The notes under the pieces were generated by a model. The model made no database searches, was not told the origin of the DNA, and was given only the letters and a program-made list of their open reading frames with translations. Source: Nesterenkonia sp. E16_10 (GTDB lineage: Bacteria > Actinomycetota > Actinomycetes > Actinomycetales > Micrococcaceae). Taken from it: a stretch of DNA of 59,312 nt. Made by a program: the position numbers and the translations under genes. Below are positions 51,742 through 59,312 of the stretch, one piece after another; position 1 is the first letter of the stretch, and every line of letters begins with the position of its first letter. Where the stretch lies: contig NZ_JADPSA010000040.1 in the NCBI RefSeq assembly GCF_017347085.1, forward strand, positions 1 through 59,312. Direction: 5' to 3'.

Positions 51742-54700
51742 GCCCCGCGCTCCCGCGGCGGCAGCCACTTCTTGGACTTGCGGTGAGAATCCTCGTCCTC
51801 GAGGTCCGCCGCTCCTCCGAAGCGGATTCCTTCGCCCCGGAGCTCCTGCTCGCGGGCCCTTCGGCCGCGCGGGGTCTCGCTTGCGGTCTGCACGGTGATC
51901 CGGCCCGCCTCGGCGAACTCCGGGCCTGAGGCCAGACCGACCTGTTCGGCCACGACCTCCGTGCAGCGCACCGGGTTGGAGAAGACCTCGATGGTCCAGA
52001 GCGCCATATAGCTCCAGCCCAGCGCCTCGAAGGCGGCGGGACGCTGACGGGAGCGCTCGCGCACCGACATCGCGCCGTAGCTCCTGGTCCCGTCGGAGAC
52101 CATCGCCACCGGCACCATGGGCTGATCCGAGGTGACCCTGCGGGAGCAGGCGGCGAGATCCAGGGTCCCGCGGAACCCGTCCTCGACCCGTCCGCCGCGC
52201 GCCCGGATCCGGTCCACCAGATCCAGCACCAGCGGATCGGTCAGCTGCGCGGAGGCGGTGGGGTTGTCCGAGCCTTCGAGGCCGAGCCTGATCAGGTCAT
52301 AGATCTCACGGGCGCCATAGGTCAGCAAGTCGCGGTCCATATCGGCGTTCGAGAGCGAGGTGACCACGCGCAGATGCTCTCGAGCCCGGGTCAGCGCGAT
52401 CGCGAAGTGTTCGCGGCCGCGCACCTCGGAGAGCTCCCCGAAGCGGGTCGCCGCCTCGCCCTTCACCGAGCGTCCGAAGCCGAGGCTGAAGATCACGTCG
52501 TCGCGGACCAGGCCGGTGGCGCGCTCCACGGGAGTCACCACGAACCTCTCGCCGTGGGCGCCTTCGGTGAAGAACGGCTTCGCCCAGGTGTGGTTGGCCA
52601 GGTTCAGCCGGATCGCGTCGGCGACCCGCCGGGCGTGCCAGGCGGAACCGGTGATCACGGCCAGCGAGTGCCCGCGTCGGGAGCGCACATGCTCGAAGAC
52701 CATGTCCACCACCCGGTTGACCTCACCGGTCGGGGATTCCACGGCGTCGCGGTACCCGGCCTGGATGCCCGCGACCAGCTCCACGGTGAAGCGGCGATCC
52801 TGCCCGGTCAGCTGCGCGGCGTCGGGGAGGCGCGTGAGCTCGCCGTCGTAGAGCGCGGAGGAGAGCAGCCCGGTGAGCTCCTGGTCGACCCCGCGGTGGA
52901 CCTGACGCAGCGCATGATGCGGCAACACGGCGGCCAGCTCCTCGTAGATCGAGGCGGGGCGGGGCTGTTCGGTCTCGCGAGCCACCGGATCGGCGGAGAC
53001 ATGGAACGGGGTCGGGGAACCGGCCACCGGGTCGCCGAAGGCCACCACCTGTTCGGCCCGGGTCACCGCGTTCAGCGCCGTGGGCACCGCGAGCGACTCG
53101 GCGTCGAGCAGGATCACGACGTCGGCGCGGTACTCGGGCGGGAACTGCTCCCCGAGGCCCAGCGGCGAGGTGGTCCAGATCGGGACCAGCGGCTGGGTCA
53201 CCTTGGAGTTGATCGTCTCCAGGCCCTCGATGGTGGGCGTGGCGTCGCGCAGCAGGGCGCGCAGGTCCGCGGCGGCCTGGGGATGGGCCTCCACGGCCGA
53301 CTTCCAGCGCACCGCCAGGGCATGGCCGAGGCGCTGCGCGCTGGACTCGATGTGCCCCGCGTCGGAGCTGCGGAAGGCCTCCTCGACGCTGCGCAGGTTC
53401 TCACCGGTGGTCATCGCCAGGTAGTCGTCCCCAGAGATCATCGCCTCCAGCGCGGACTGCCACCAGGCGAGCTCCAGCTCCTCGGCGACCACGCTCGCGC
53501 TGATCTCGCGCTCGGAGAAGTCCTCGATGAGATCCCGGAAGCCCTGCTCGCGCAGCTGCTCGCCGAGCAGCGTGCGCTCGGGCAGGGTCTCCAGCGGCTT
53601 CTCGTCGGCCGCCAGGGTCTCCACGGTCTCCAGCAGCACCTCGATGGGCATCTCGGTCAGCGACCCGGTCTCCAGCACCTCATCAAGACGCTGCAGCCGG
53701 GCCTGGACCTCACCGAAGGCGTCGCAGAGCGCATCCAGGCGGTGCGGCACCTTCGGCGCGGAGCCGGAGAGGGACCACTGGTTCCATTCCTCCCGCTCGG
53801 ACTGCACATCGATCAACGAGGAGTGCAGATCACCGATGGCGACGCCTGGGCGCACGTACTCCTTGGCGAGCCGGCGCAGCCGGGAGCGGGTCACCGAGGT
53901 CATCTCGACGTTGTTCTGCCGACGCCACCATCCCGGGGCGGTGGCGGCGATCAGATCGTCCACCGCGCGGGCATAGACGTCGTGGCTGAAACGGCCCAGG
54001 GATTCCTGCACCCGCTGGAAGAGCAGCACCTGGCTGTTCCACTCGCTGAAACTGGCGCCCGGGGTGATCCCGGCAGCCTCGCAGGCGGAGACCATCATCT
54101 GCTGCAGCTCCGGCAGCTGTTCGCGCAGCTCGATGACCAGGGCCATCGCGTCCCGGGTCTCCTGTCGGTTGGAGAGCCGGGCGTGGAACCAGGGGCTGTC
54201 GCGGGTCTCGGCGGAGAAGGCACCCAGCTCGGCGGCGCGCTTGAGCTTCACGGTGATCTGGCTGCGGTCCACGGTGTTGTCCAGCACCGAGCGCTTCAGC
54301 CGGACCGAGGTCGACGGCGCCGGGCTCAGGCTGGTCAGCGCGGCCAGGGCCTGCATGGCCTGGTAGGGCGAGCAGTCCCAGCGGCGGCGCACATTGTGCA
54401 GCGACTTCACGTGTTCCACCAGCTGATGGCGGGACTTCTTCAGCCTCGTCTGCAGGGTTCCCAGCCGAGGCGGCTCGGCCCGCTCATTGCGGCGGATGGC
54501 GCGGATCAGCTGATCCCGGATCTCCTCGGAGGTCCCGGCGGCGGAGATGTTCCCGGCCAGCGTGCCCAGGTGGACCTCGGAGAGCCGGTTCTTGAACTGC
54601 TCCAGGGTGGCGGTGCGCTCGGCGAGGACCAGCACCCGTCTGCCCTGCCAGGCCAGGCCGGCCGCGGCGTTGATCGCGGTCTGGGTCTGACCGGTGCCGG

Positions 54701-55952
54701 CGGGGGCGGAGACCACCACAGACTGCCCGGCGAGCACCGCGTCCAGCGCGGCCTGCTGGTGCGGATCCGCGTCCGCGACCAGGCGTTCGTCGCGGGGCTC
54801 CCGCTCATCCACCGGGGGCAGGTCTCTGCGGGCGCGCTCGGCGCGCGCCTGGCCCAGCGGCTTTCCGGTGGCCATGGCCCGGATGACGGGGTGATCCAGG
54901 TCCAGCCCGGTGGGATCTCCCAGGAAGGTCAGGTCCGCGAAGGTCGAGACATAGAGCTGGCGCCACACCTGCACCGAGTGCAGGGTGTCCACGCCCCCGG
55001 CGATCCGGGCCAGCGCATCTGCGGGTCGGTTGGGGTCGAAGCGGGCGGTCACATAGCCGGAGCTGTGGAACTCCACCGGGTCCAGCCGGGTCCCGTGCCG
55101 GGAGCCGAAGTGCCGGATCAGGGCAGGGTTGAGCCGGGCGGGCGCGCTGAACTGGATCTCGAAGTCGCCGCTGCCGTCCTCACGCGGACGCAGGGTGATC
55201 GGCACCAGCATCACCGGAGCCGTGAAGTCCTCGGTGAACTGCTCCCCCGAGGAGGACTGACCGGCATCCTCGGTCCAGCTGACCACCCCGGCGGCGAGGA
55301 AGCCGACGTCGATCCCGCGCTCCTCGGACATCTCGCGGGTCTTGGCCCGGATGCCCTGGGCGGCCTGCTTGCCGATGGTGAAGGCATGCTGATCGTTGAG
55401 CAGCGTGGAGAGTCGGGTCTTGCGGCCCGCCATCAGCTGCATCATGCCCGAGGAGTTGGCGTCGGTGAGGTCGATGGCATTGTGCTGGCTCGGTGAGAAC
55501 CGCAGCATCGTGTCGTTCTCGGTGCCCGAGCCCACAGATTCCAGCCAGGCCGCCATCGGGTCGCGACCGTGGGCTGCCCGGGGTGCCGAGGGCGTCGAAT
55601 CTGGCGACGCCGCGGAGCCCGCGGATGCGGGTGAGGAAGGCGAGACCGGGGAGTCCGGAGAGCCGGGCGACCCGGGCGAGTCTGCGGACCCGGGCGAGTC
55701 TGCGGATCCGGGCGACTCAGGGGAACCGGGCGATCCGGGCGACTCTGGGGTCGACGCCGATGCGGCCGAGCTCGCGGAGTCTGCGGAGGCCACGGACTGC
55801 GCAGAACCCGGGGAGTCCGGAGCGCCGGGCGAGTCCGAGGCCGCAGCGGCGGCGTCGTCGTCGGTGTCACGGTGCTGATGCTCCAGCGCAGGTGCTGCGG
55901 GCCCATTCTCGGACGGCACGTCCCACTCCTCAGCGGCTGGTTCTTTGCTCAC
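51729..55952 (-). CDS. Large superfamily-1-like helicase/ATPase with altered Walker A
   Basis: A 1407-residue protein. Residues ~35-130 are a Ser/Pro/Gly/Ala low-complexity tract of DSPG-type repeats, encoded by repetitive DNA at ~55590-55860. A DUF4011-like domain follows (LSTLLNDQHAFTIGKQAAQGIRAKTREMSEERGIDVGFLA). The helicase core has ADPHQQAALDAVLAGQSVVVSAPAGTGQTQT (near 415), a Walker B-like VVILLDAES (near 945) and motif VI EHFAIALTRAREHLRVV (near 1185). The Walker A lysine is Gln (codon CAG), and the usual DE of Walker B is DA. A C-terminal domain with GWSYMALWTIEVFSNP may be nuclease-related. GTG 55952 has GGAAGG upstream. ATP hydrolysis is doubtful. Confidence 0.75.
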   Translation of the reverse strand: MSKEPAAEEWDVPSENGPAAPALEHQHRDTDDDAAAAASDSPGAPDSPGSAQSVASADSASSAASASTPESPGSPGSPESPGSADSPGSADSPGSPGSPDSPVSPSSPASAGSAASPDSTPSAPRAAHGRDPMAAWLESVGSGTENDTMLRFSPSQHNAIDLTDANSSGMMQLMAGRKTRLSTLLNDQHAFTIGKQAAQGIRAKTREMSEERGIDVGFLAAGVVSWTEDAGQSSSGEQFTEDFTAPVMLVPITLRPREDGSGDFEIQFSAPARLNPALIRHFGSRHGTRLDPVEFHSSGYVTARFDPNRPADALARIAGGVDTLHSVQVWRQLYVSTFADLTFLGDPTGLDLDHPVIRAMATGKPLGQARAERARRDLPPVDEREPRDERLVADADPHQQAALDAVLAGQSVVVSAPAGTGQTQTAINAAAGLAWQGRRVLVLAERTATLEQFKNRLSEVHLGTLAGNISAAGTSEEIRDQLIRAIRRNERAEPPRLGTLQTRLKKSRHQLVEHVKSLHNVRRRWDCSPYQAMQALAALTSLSPAPSTSVRLKRSVLDNTVDRSQITVKLKRAAELGAFSAETRDSPWFHARLSNRQETRDAMALVIELREQLPELQQMMVSACEAAGITPGASFSEWNSQVLLFQRVQESLGRFSHDVYARAVDDLIAATAPGWWRRQNNVEMTSVTRSRLRRLAKEYVRPGVAIGDLHSSLIDVQSEREEWNQWSLSGSAPKVPHRLDALCDAFGEVQARLQRLDEVLETGSLTEMPIEVLLETVETLAADEKPLETLPERTLLGEQLREQGFRDLIEDFSEREISASVVAEELELAWWQSALEAMISGDDYLAMTTGENLRSVEEAFRSSDAGHIESSAQRLGHALAVRWKSAVEAHPQAAADLRALLRDATPTIEGLETINSKVTQPLVPIWTTSPLGLGEQFPPEYRADVVILLDAESLAVPTALNAVTRAEQVVAFGDPVAGSPTPFHVSADPVARETEQPRPASIYEELAAVLPHHALRQVHRGVDQELTGLLSSALYDGELTRLPDAAQLTGQDRRFTVELVAGIQAGYRDAVESPTGEVNRVVDMVFEHVRSRRGHSLAVITGSAWHARRVADAIRLNLANHTWAKPFFTEGAHGERFVVTPVERATGLVRDDVIFSLGFGRSVKGEAATRFGELSEVRGREHFAIALTRAREHLRVVTSLSNADMDRDLLTYGAREIYDLIRLGLEGSDNPTASAQLTDPLVLDLVDRIRARGGRVEDGFRGTLDLAACSRRVTSDQPMVPVAMVSDGTRSYGAMSVRERSRQRPAAFEALGWSYMALWTIEVFSNPVRCTEVVAEQVGLASGPEFAEAGRITVQTASETPRGRRAREQELRGEGIRFGGAADLEDEDSHRKSKKWLPPRERGAWKQ

Positions 55953-56126
55953 AGACGACCTTCCACAATCCCCACCGGGATGGGCTCACGCCCATTCCGG
56001 CACCCCCGTCTCCCTCAGGAACGACGAGGATCGCCGATAATTACATGCAGTGAAGTCTAGTGATCCCGGCGGCACAACCCGCAATCGGTTTCAGCCTGAC
56101 CTTGAAGCCGCCGGTCGGGCCGCGAG

Positions 56127-56639
56127 TCAGGGCCAGAAGTGGATCAGTGAGCCGATCAGGAACGCAGAGATCGCGAGCCCGGCGAGCAGAAACTCCAGCA
56201 GGATCCCGAGCCCGACGGCGCGCAGCGCATGCAGGCTCGCAGTCCCGGCGGCACGCCAGTCGCGCTCTCGGCGCACGAATTCGGCACCGAAGAGCCCCGC
56301 GGCGAAGCCGATGAACAGCCCCAGCGGCGGGAACACGATCAGCCCGATCAGGGCCGCGAGGATCGCGATCATGATCGGCCCGCGCGGAATCTGCTGCCGG
56401 TGCAGCGATCGACCGGTGAGCACCGTGGAGCTGCCCCAGCCGATCACGGCCAGGACCACGCCCAGGATCGCCGCGGTCCAGGCCACCGGGCCGCCCATAA
56501 GCACCGCCCAGACGATCAGGGTGACGATGATCAGCAGCGAGCCCGGCAGGATCGGCAGCACCACGCCGAGCGCGCCGAGCACCAGCAGCAGCCCGGCGAT
56601 GACAGTCGTGATCGCCTCGGCGGAGGGAGCATCAAGCAT
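56127..56639 (-). CDS. DUF456-family membrane protein
   Basis: A 170-residue protein with five or so hydrophobic segments. The start VLGALGVVLPILPGSLLIIVTLIVWAVL and the central FPPLGLFIGFAAGLFGAEF, with paired glycine-rich helices, are typical of DUF456 proteins. Function unknown. It begins 12 bp after the guaA stop on the same strand and may be co-transcribed with guaA. Confidence 0.88.
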   Translation of the reverse strand: MLDAPSAEAITTVIAGLLLVLGALGVVLPILPGSLLIIVTLIVWAVLMGGPVAWTAAILGVVLAVIGWGSSTVLTGRSLHRQQIPRGPIMIAILAALIGLIVFPPLGLFIGFAAGLFGAEFVRRERDWRAAGTASLHALRAVGLGILLEFLLAGLAISAFLIGSLIHFWP

Positions 56640-56651
56640 GAGTCGTCTGAC

Positions 56652-58274
56652 TCACTCCCATTCGATGGTGCCTGGCGGCTTGGAGGTGACATCCAGGGTG
56701 ACCCGGTTGACCTCTTCGACCTCGTTGGTGATCCGGTTGGAGATCTTGGCGAGCAGCTCATAGGGCAGCCGTGACCAGTCTGCGGTCATCGCGTCCTCGG
56801 AGGAGACCGGGCGCAGCACGATCGGGTGGCCGTAGGTCCGGCCGTCGCCCTGGACTCCCACGGAGCGGACGTCGGCGAGCAGCACCACCGGCATCTGCCA
56901 GACCTCCTGGTCCAGTCCGGAGGCGGTGAGCTCCTCGCGGGCGATCGCATCGGCCTTGCGCAGGATCCGCAGCCGGTCCTCAGAGACCGAGCCGATGATC
57001 CGGATGCCCAGGCCGGGGCCGGGGAACGGCTGGCGCTGCACGATCTCGGCCGGCAGTCCGAGCTCGGCACCGACGGCTCGGACCTCGTCCTTGAACAGCG
57101 CGCGCAGCGGCTCGACCAGCTTGAAGACCATGTCCTCGGGCAGCCCGCCGACGTTGTGGTGGGACTTGATGTTCGCCGCGCCCTCTCCGCCGCCGGATTC
57201 CACGACGTCGGGATAGAGGGTGCCCTGGACCAGGAATTCCACCGTGGCGCCGTCGGCGGCCGCCTCGGCGAGCACCGCCTTCTCGGCGCCTTCGAAGGCC
57301 CGGATGAACTCCCGGCCGATGATCTTGCGCTTGGTCTCGGGATCGGTGACGCCCTCAAGTGCGGCGAGGAAGCGTTCCCGCTCATCGGCCACATAGAGCT
57401 TCGCGCCGGTGGCGGCGACGAAATCGCGTTCGACCTGTTCGGCCTCGCCTTCGCGCAGTAATCCGTGATCGACGAACACGCAGGTCAGCTGGTCTCCGAT
57501 GGCCTTCTGCACGAGGGCGGCGGCCACGGCGGAGTCCACGCCGCCGGAGAGTCCGCAGATCACCCGGGCGTCCCCGACCTGGGCGCGGATCGCGGCGACC
57601 TGTTCTTCGACGATGTTACCGGTGGTCCACTCGGGGGTCAGGCCGGCGCCGTTATAGAGGAAGTTCTCGATGACCATCTGGCCCTGGGGCGAGTGGCGCA
57701 CCTCCGGGTGCCACTGCACGCCGTAGAGCCTGCGCGCCTCGTCGGCGAAGGCTGCGACGGGAGCGCCTTCGGAGGAGGCCAGCACCTCGAAGCCCTCCGG
57801 TGCCTGCTGCACGGAGTCGCTGTGTGACATCCAGGTGGACTGGACGGTATCGGTGCCGGTGAGCAGCGAGTGCGGGGCGTTGACGCTGCGCACCTCGGTC
57901 TTGCCGTATTCGCGATCACCGGTGCGGGCCACCTCTCCGCCGAGGCTGTGCGCCATGGCCTGGAAGCCGTAGCAGATGCCCATCACCGGGATGCCTGCCT
58001 CGAAGAGCTCGGTCTCCACCTCGGGGGCGCCCTCGGCGTAGACCGAGGAGGGTCCGCCGGAGAGGATCACGGCGGAGGGGTTGCGCGAGATGATCTCTTT
58101 CGCGGCGAGGGTGTGCGGGACGACCTCGGAGTAGACCCGGGCCTCGCGGACGCGGCGCGCGATGAGCTGGGCATACTGCGCGCCGTAGTCCACCACCAGC
58201 ACGGTCTGGGCCTCGGAGTTCGAGCGCTCCACGGCGGGAACGGCAGAGTCTGCGGAATCAGGCTGAGAAGTCAC
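56652..58274 (-). CDS. guaA: GMP synthase (glutamine-hydrolysing)
   Basis: A 540-residue enzyme converting XMP to GMP. The class I glutamine amidotransferase domain has [34 protein letters not shown] (catalytic Cys) and a distal HPEVRHS. The ATP pyrophosphatase domain has the PP-loop [14 protein letters not shown], and the C-terminal dimerisation domain ends [10 protein letters not shown] as usual. GTG 58274 is the start; the first ~20 residues are not conserved. Confidence 0.96.
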   Translation of the reverse strand: MTSQPDSADSAVPAVERSNSEAQTVLVVDYGAQYAQLIARRVREARVYSEVVPHTLAAKEIISRNPSAVILSGGPSSVYAEGAPEVETELFEAGIPVMGICYGFQAMAHSLGGEVARTGDREYGKTEVRSVNAPHSLLTGTDTVQSTWMSHSDSVQQAPEGFEVLASSEGAPVAAFADEARRLYGVQWHPEVRHSPQGQMVIENFLYNGAGLTPEWTTGNIVEEQVAAIRAQVGDARVICGLSGGVDSAVAAALVQKAIGDQLTCVFVDHGLLREGEAEQVERDFVAATGAKLYVADERERFLAALEGVTDPETKRKIIGREFIRAFEGAEKAVLAEAAADGATVEFLVQGTLYPDVVESGGGEGAANIKSHHNVGGLPEDMVFKLVEPLRALFKDEVRAVGAELGLPAEIVQRQPFPGPGLGIRIIGSVSEDRLRILRKADAIAREELTASGLDQEVWQMPVVLLADVRSVGVQGDGRTYGHPIVLRPVSSEDAMTADWSRLPYELLAKISNRITNEVEEVNRVTLDVTSKPPGTIEWE

Positions 58275-58420
58275 CGTCCCATCCTAAGCGACAGCATCCG
58301 CAGCGCACCGCCCTGTCCCCGGAGGTCCTGCTCACAGACGGCCTGCTTGGAGACCCGTCGAGGGCTCGCCGTAGGATGATCGGGACCAGATTGCACACCT
58401 GTGAACAGGAGAGACTCATC

Positions 58421-59218
58421 GTGACTGCCGAATCATTCTCACTCAACGCTGCGCAGCTGGGTGAGTCTGGCGAGACCGTGGTGTTCCTGCACGGGCTGTT
58501 CGGGCAGGGGAAGAACTTCACCCAGATCGCGAAGGCGCTCTCCCCCGAGCTGCGCTCTGTGCTGCTGGATCTGCCCAACCACGGCGCCTCCGACTGGACC
58601 CAGCGCTTCGACTACGTCGAGCAGGCAGATCTGGTCGCGGATCATCTGCGTCGCACCGTGGCCAGCGAGGCTCCGGTGCACCTGGTGGGGCATTCCATGG
58701 GGGGCAAGGTCGCCATGGTGCTGGCCCTGCGCCACCCGGAGCTGATCAGCCGCCTCGCCGTCGTCGACATCTCACCGGTCGCCCGGGAGTCCATGGGTGA
58801 GTTCGATCATCTCATCGACAGTCTGAGCCGCCTGGACCTGGCCGGCCTCTCCTCCCGCGGCGAGGCTGATGAGCTCCTGCAGGAGCCGATTCCCGAGCGG
58901 ATGGTCCGGGGCTTCCTGCTGCAGAGCCTGGTGCGCGACGGCGAAGGGTTCCGGTGGCGGGTGAATCTGGACCTGCTCCATGAGTCGCTGCCGCAGATCG
59001 GGGGCTTCCCGGAGTTCACGGACGAGACGTTCGAGGGCCCCGTGCTCTGGGTCGCCGGCGCCGAGTCCGACTACGTGCAGGATGACTTCGCTCCTGCCAT
59101 GCGGGCGCTGTTCCCGCGCGTGAGCCTGACGACGATCAAGGACGCGGGTCACTGGGTCCACGCGGAGAAGCCCGAGGTCTTCTCCGCCGTGCTCAAGGCC
59201 TTCTTCACAGCCGACTAG
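58421..59218 (+). CDS. Alpha/beta-hydrolase (YbfF-like esterase)
   Basis: A 265-residue alpha/beta-hydrolase. FLHGLFGQGKNF gives the oxyanion region, DLPNHGAS follows, and the nucleophile serine is in LVGHSMGGKVAM. The acid/His parts of the triad lie in VLWVAGAESDYV and KDAGHWVHAEKPE. No signal peptide, so a cytoplasmic esterase of the YbfF type is most likely; substrate unknown. GTG 58421 is preceded by GGAGAG. It is divergent from guaA and followed by a strong terminator. Confidence 0.9.
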   Translation: MTAESFSLNAAQLGESGETVVFLHGLFGQGKNFTQIAKALSPELRSVLLDLPNHGASDWTQRFDYVEQADLVADHLRRTVASEAPVHLVGHSMGGKVAMVLALRHPELISRLAVVDISPVARESMGEFDHLIDSLSRLDLAGLSSRGEADELLQEPIPERMVRGFLLQSLVRDGEGFRWRVNLDLLHESLPQIGGFPEFTDETFEGPVLWVAGAESDYVQDDFAPAMRALFPRVSLTTIKDAGHWVHAEKPEVFSAVLKAFFTAD

Positions 59219-59230
59219 GTCGAGAACGAC

Positions 59231-59277
59231 GACGGCGCTCCCCCGCGCGCTGCCTTTCGCCGCGGCGGGGCGCCGTC
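59231..59277 (+). terminator. Strong GC-rich hairpin after the hydrolase gene
   Basis: GACGGCGC (59231-59238) pairs with GCGCCGTC (59270-59277), and the stem continues inward with CCC/GGG and CCGCG/CGCGG, leaving a short loop around GCTGCCTTTCG. It starts 12 bp after the stop codon and is followed by ATTCG. Confidence 0.75.
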
Positions 59278-59312
59278 ATTCGCCCCCGCGCGCTGCCTTT
59301 CGCCGCGGCGGG
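59241..59312. repeat. 43-bp-period direct repeat at window end
   Basis: The ~29-bp segment beginning CCCCGCGCGCTGCC at 59241 is repeated exactly from 59284 to the window edge. The second copy duplicates the 3' part of the terminator. Further copies may follow outside the window. Confidence 0.75.

Noticed and set aside
52374-55496. 1040-codon plus-strand open frame
   Set aside because: Antisense to the helicase-like gene; composition (Gly, Arg, His, Leu, no domains) is typical of a shadow frame.

Overview
This is a chromosomal window of a high-GC actinobacterium, most likely a member of the Micrococcales close to Micrococcaceae. The assignment rests on gene content and order (mfd, pth, rplY, prs, glmU, tRNA-Gln, an ABC-F gene, ispE, rsmA, tatD, rsmI, a PMT mannosyltransferase, 5-formyl-THF cyclo-ligase, fmdB, guaA), frequent GTG starts and 1-4 base gene overlaps. 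Genus cannot be fixed from sequence alone. No rRNA, CRISPR array, transposase or integrase was seen; one tRNA gene is present.

Layout. 1-6.2 kb (minus strand): partial APH-fold phosphotransferase, a membrane protein, a GNAT acetyltransferase, a DUF885 peptidase-like protein and an LpdA-type NAD(P)H-quinone reductase. 6.3-11.4 kb (plus): purine nucleoside phosphorylase, a phosphohexomutase-family enzyme and deoxyribose-phosphate aldolase form a nucleoside/pentose salvage run, followed by a small membrane protein and an integral membrane acyltransferase whose 3' end overlaps mfd. 11.3-19.6 kb: mfd, a Na+/Ca2+ exchanger, DUF2505 protein, small membrane protein, triple-BON protein with a palindromic upstream site, pth and rplY.

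19.7-33.15 kb is an accessory block between rplY and prs, two genes that usually lie next to each other in actinobacteria. Its left part is a lower beta-ketoadipate (protocatechuate) module: pcaR, pcaF, pcaI, pcaJ. Its right part is bounded by two copies of a 68-bp hairpin element (23469-23536 and 33081-33148). It holds a 5'-truncated 3-dehydroshikimate dehydratase (qsuB), two orphan small genes, a divergent MocR/YczE pair with a perfect inverted repeat between them, a GltS symporter, a flavoprotein disulfide reductase, a frameshifted phosphotriesterase remnant and a TetR gene apparently fused to that remnant by deletion. This block shows the strongest signs of rearrangement and decay.

33.2-46 kb returns to core genes: prs, glmU, tRNA-Gln(TTG), ABC-F, a lipoprotein, ispE-rsmA-tatD (tightly packed), a DUF559-like protein, an acyl-CoA synthetase and rsmI. 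46.1-50.2 kb (plus): PMT, a degenerate kinase-fold protein, the cyclo-ligase and an FmdB zinc-ribbon protein. 50.2-58.3 kb (minus): SAF-domain protein, a small protein, a very large helicase-like ATPase with an altered Walker A motif, DUF456 protein and guaA. An alpha/beta hydrolase with a strong terminator closes the window.

No clearly new multi-gene system was found. The best leads are the 68-bp hairpin family with its adjacent deletion scars, the operator-like palindromes (MocR/YczE, PcaR, BON gene) and the helicase-like protein that lacks the Walker A lysine.
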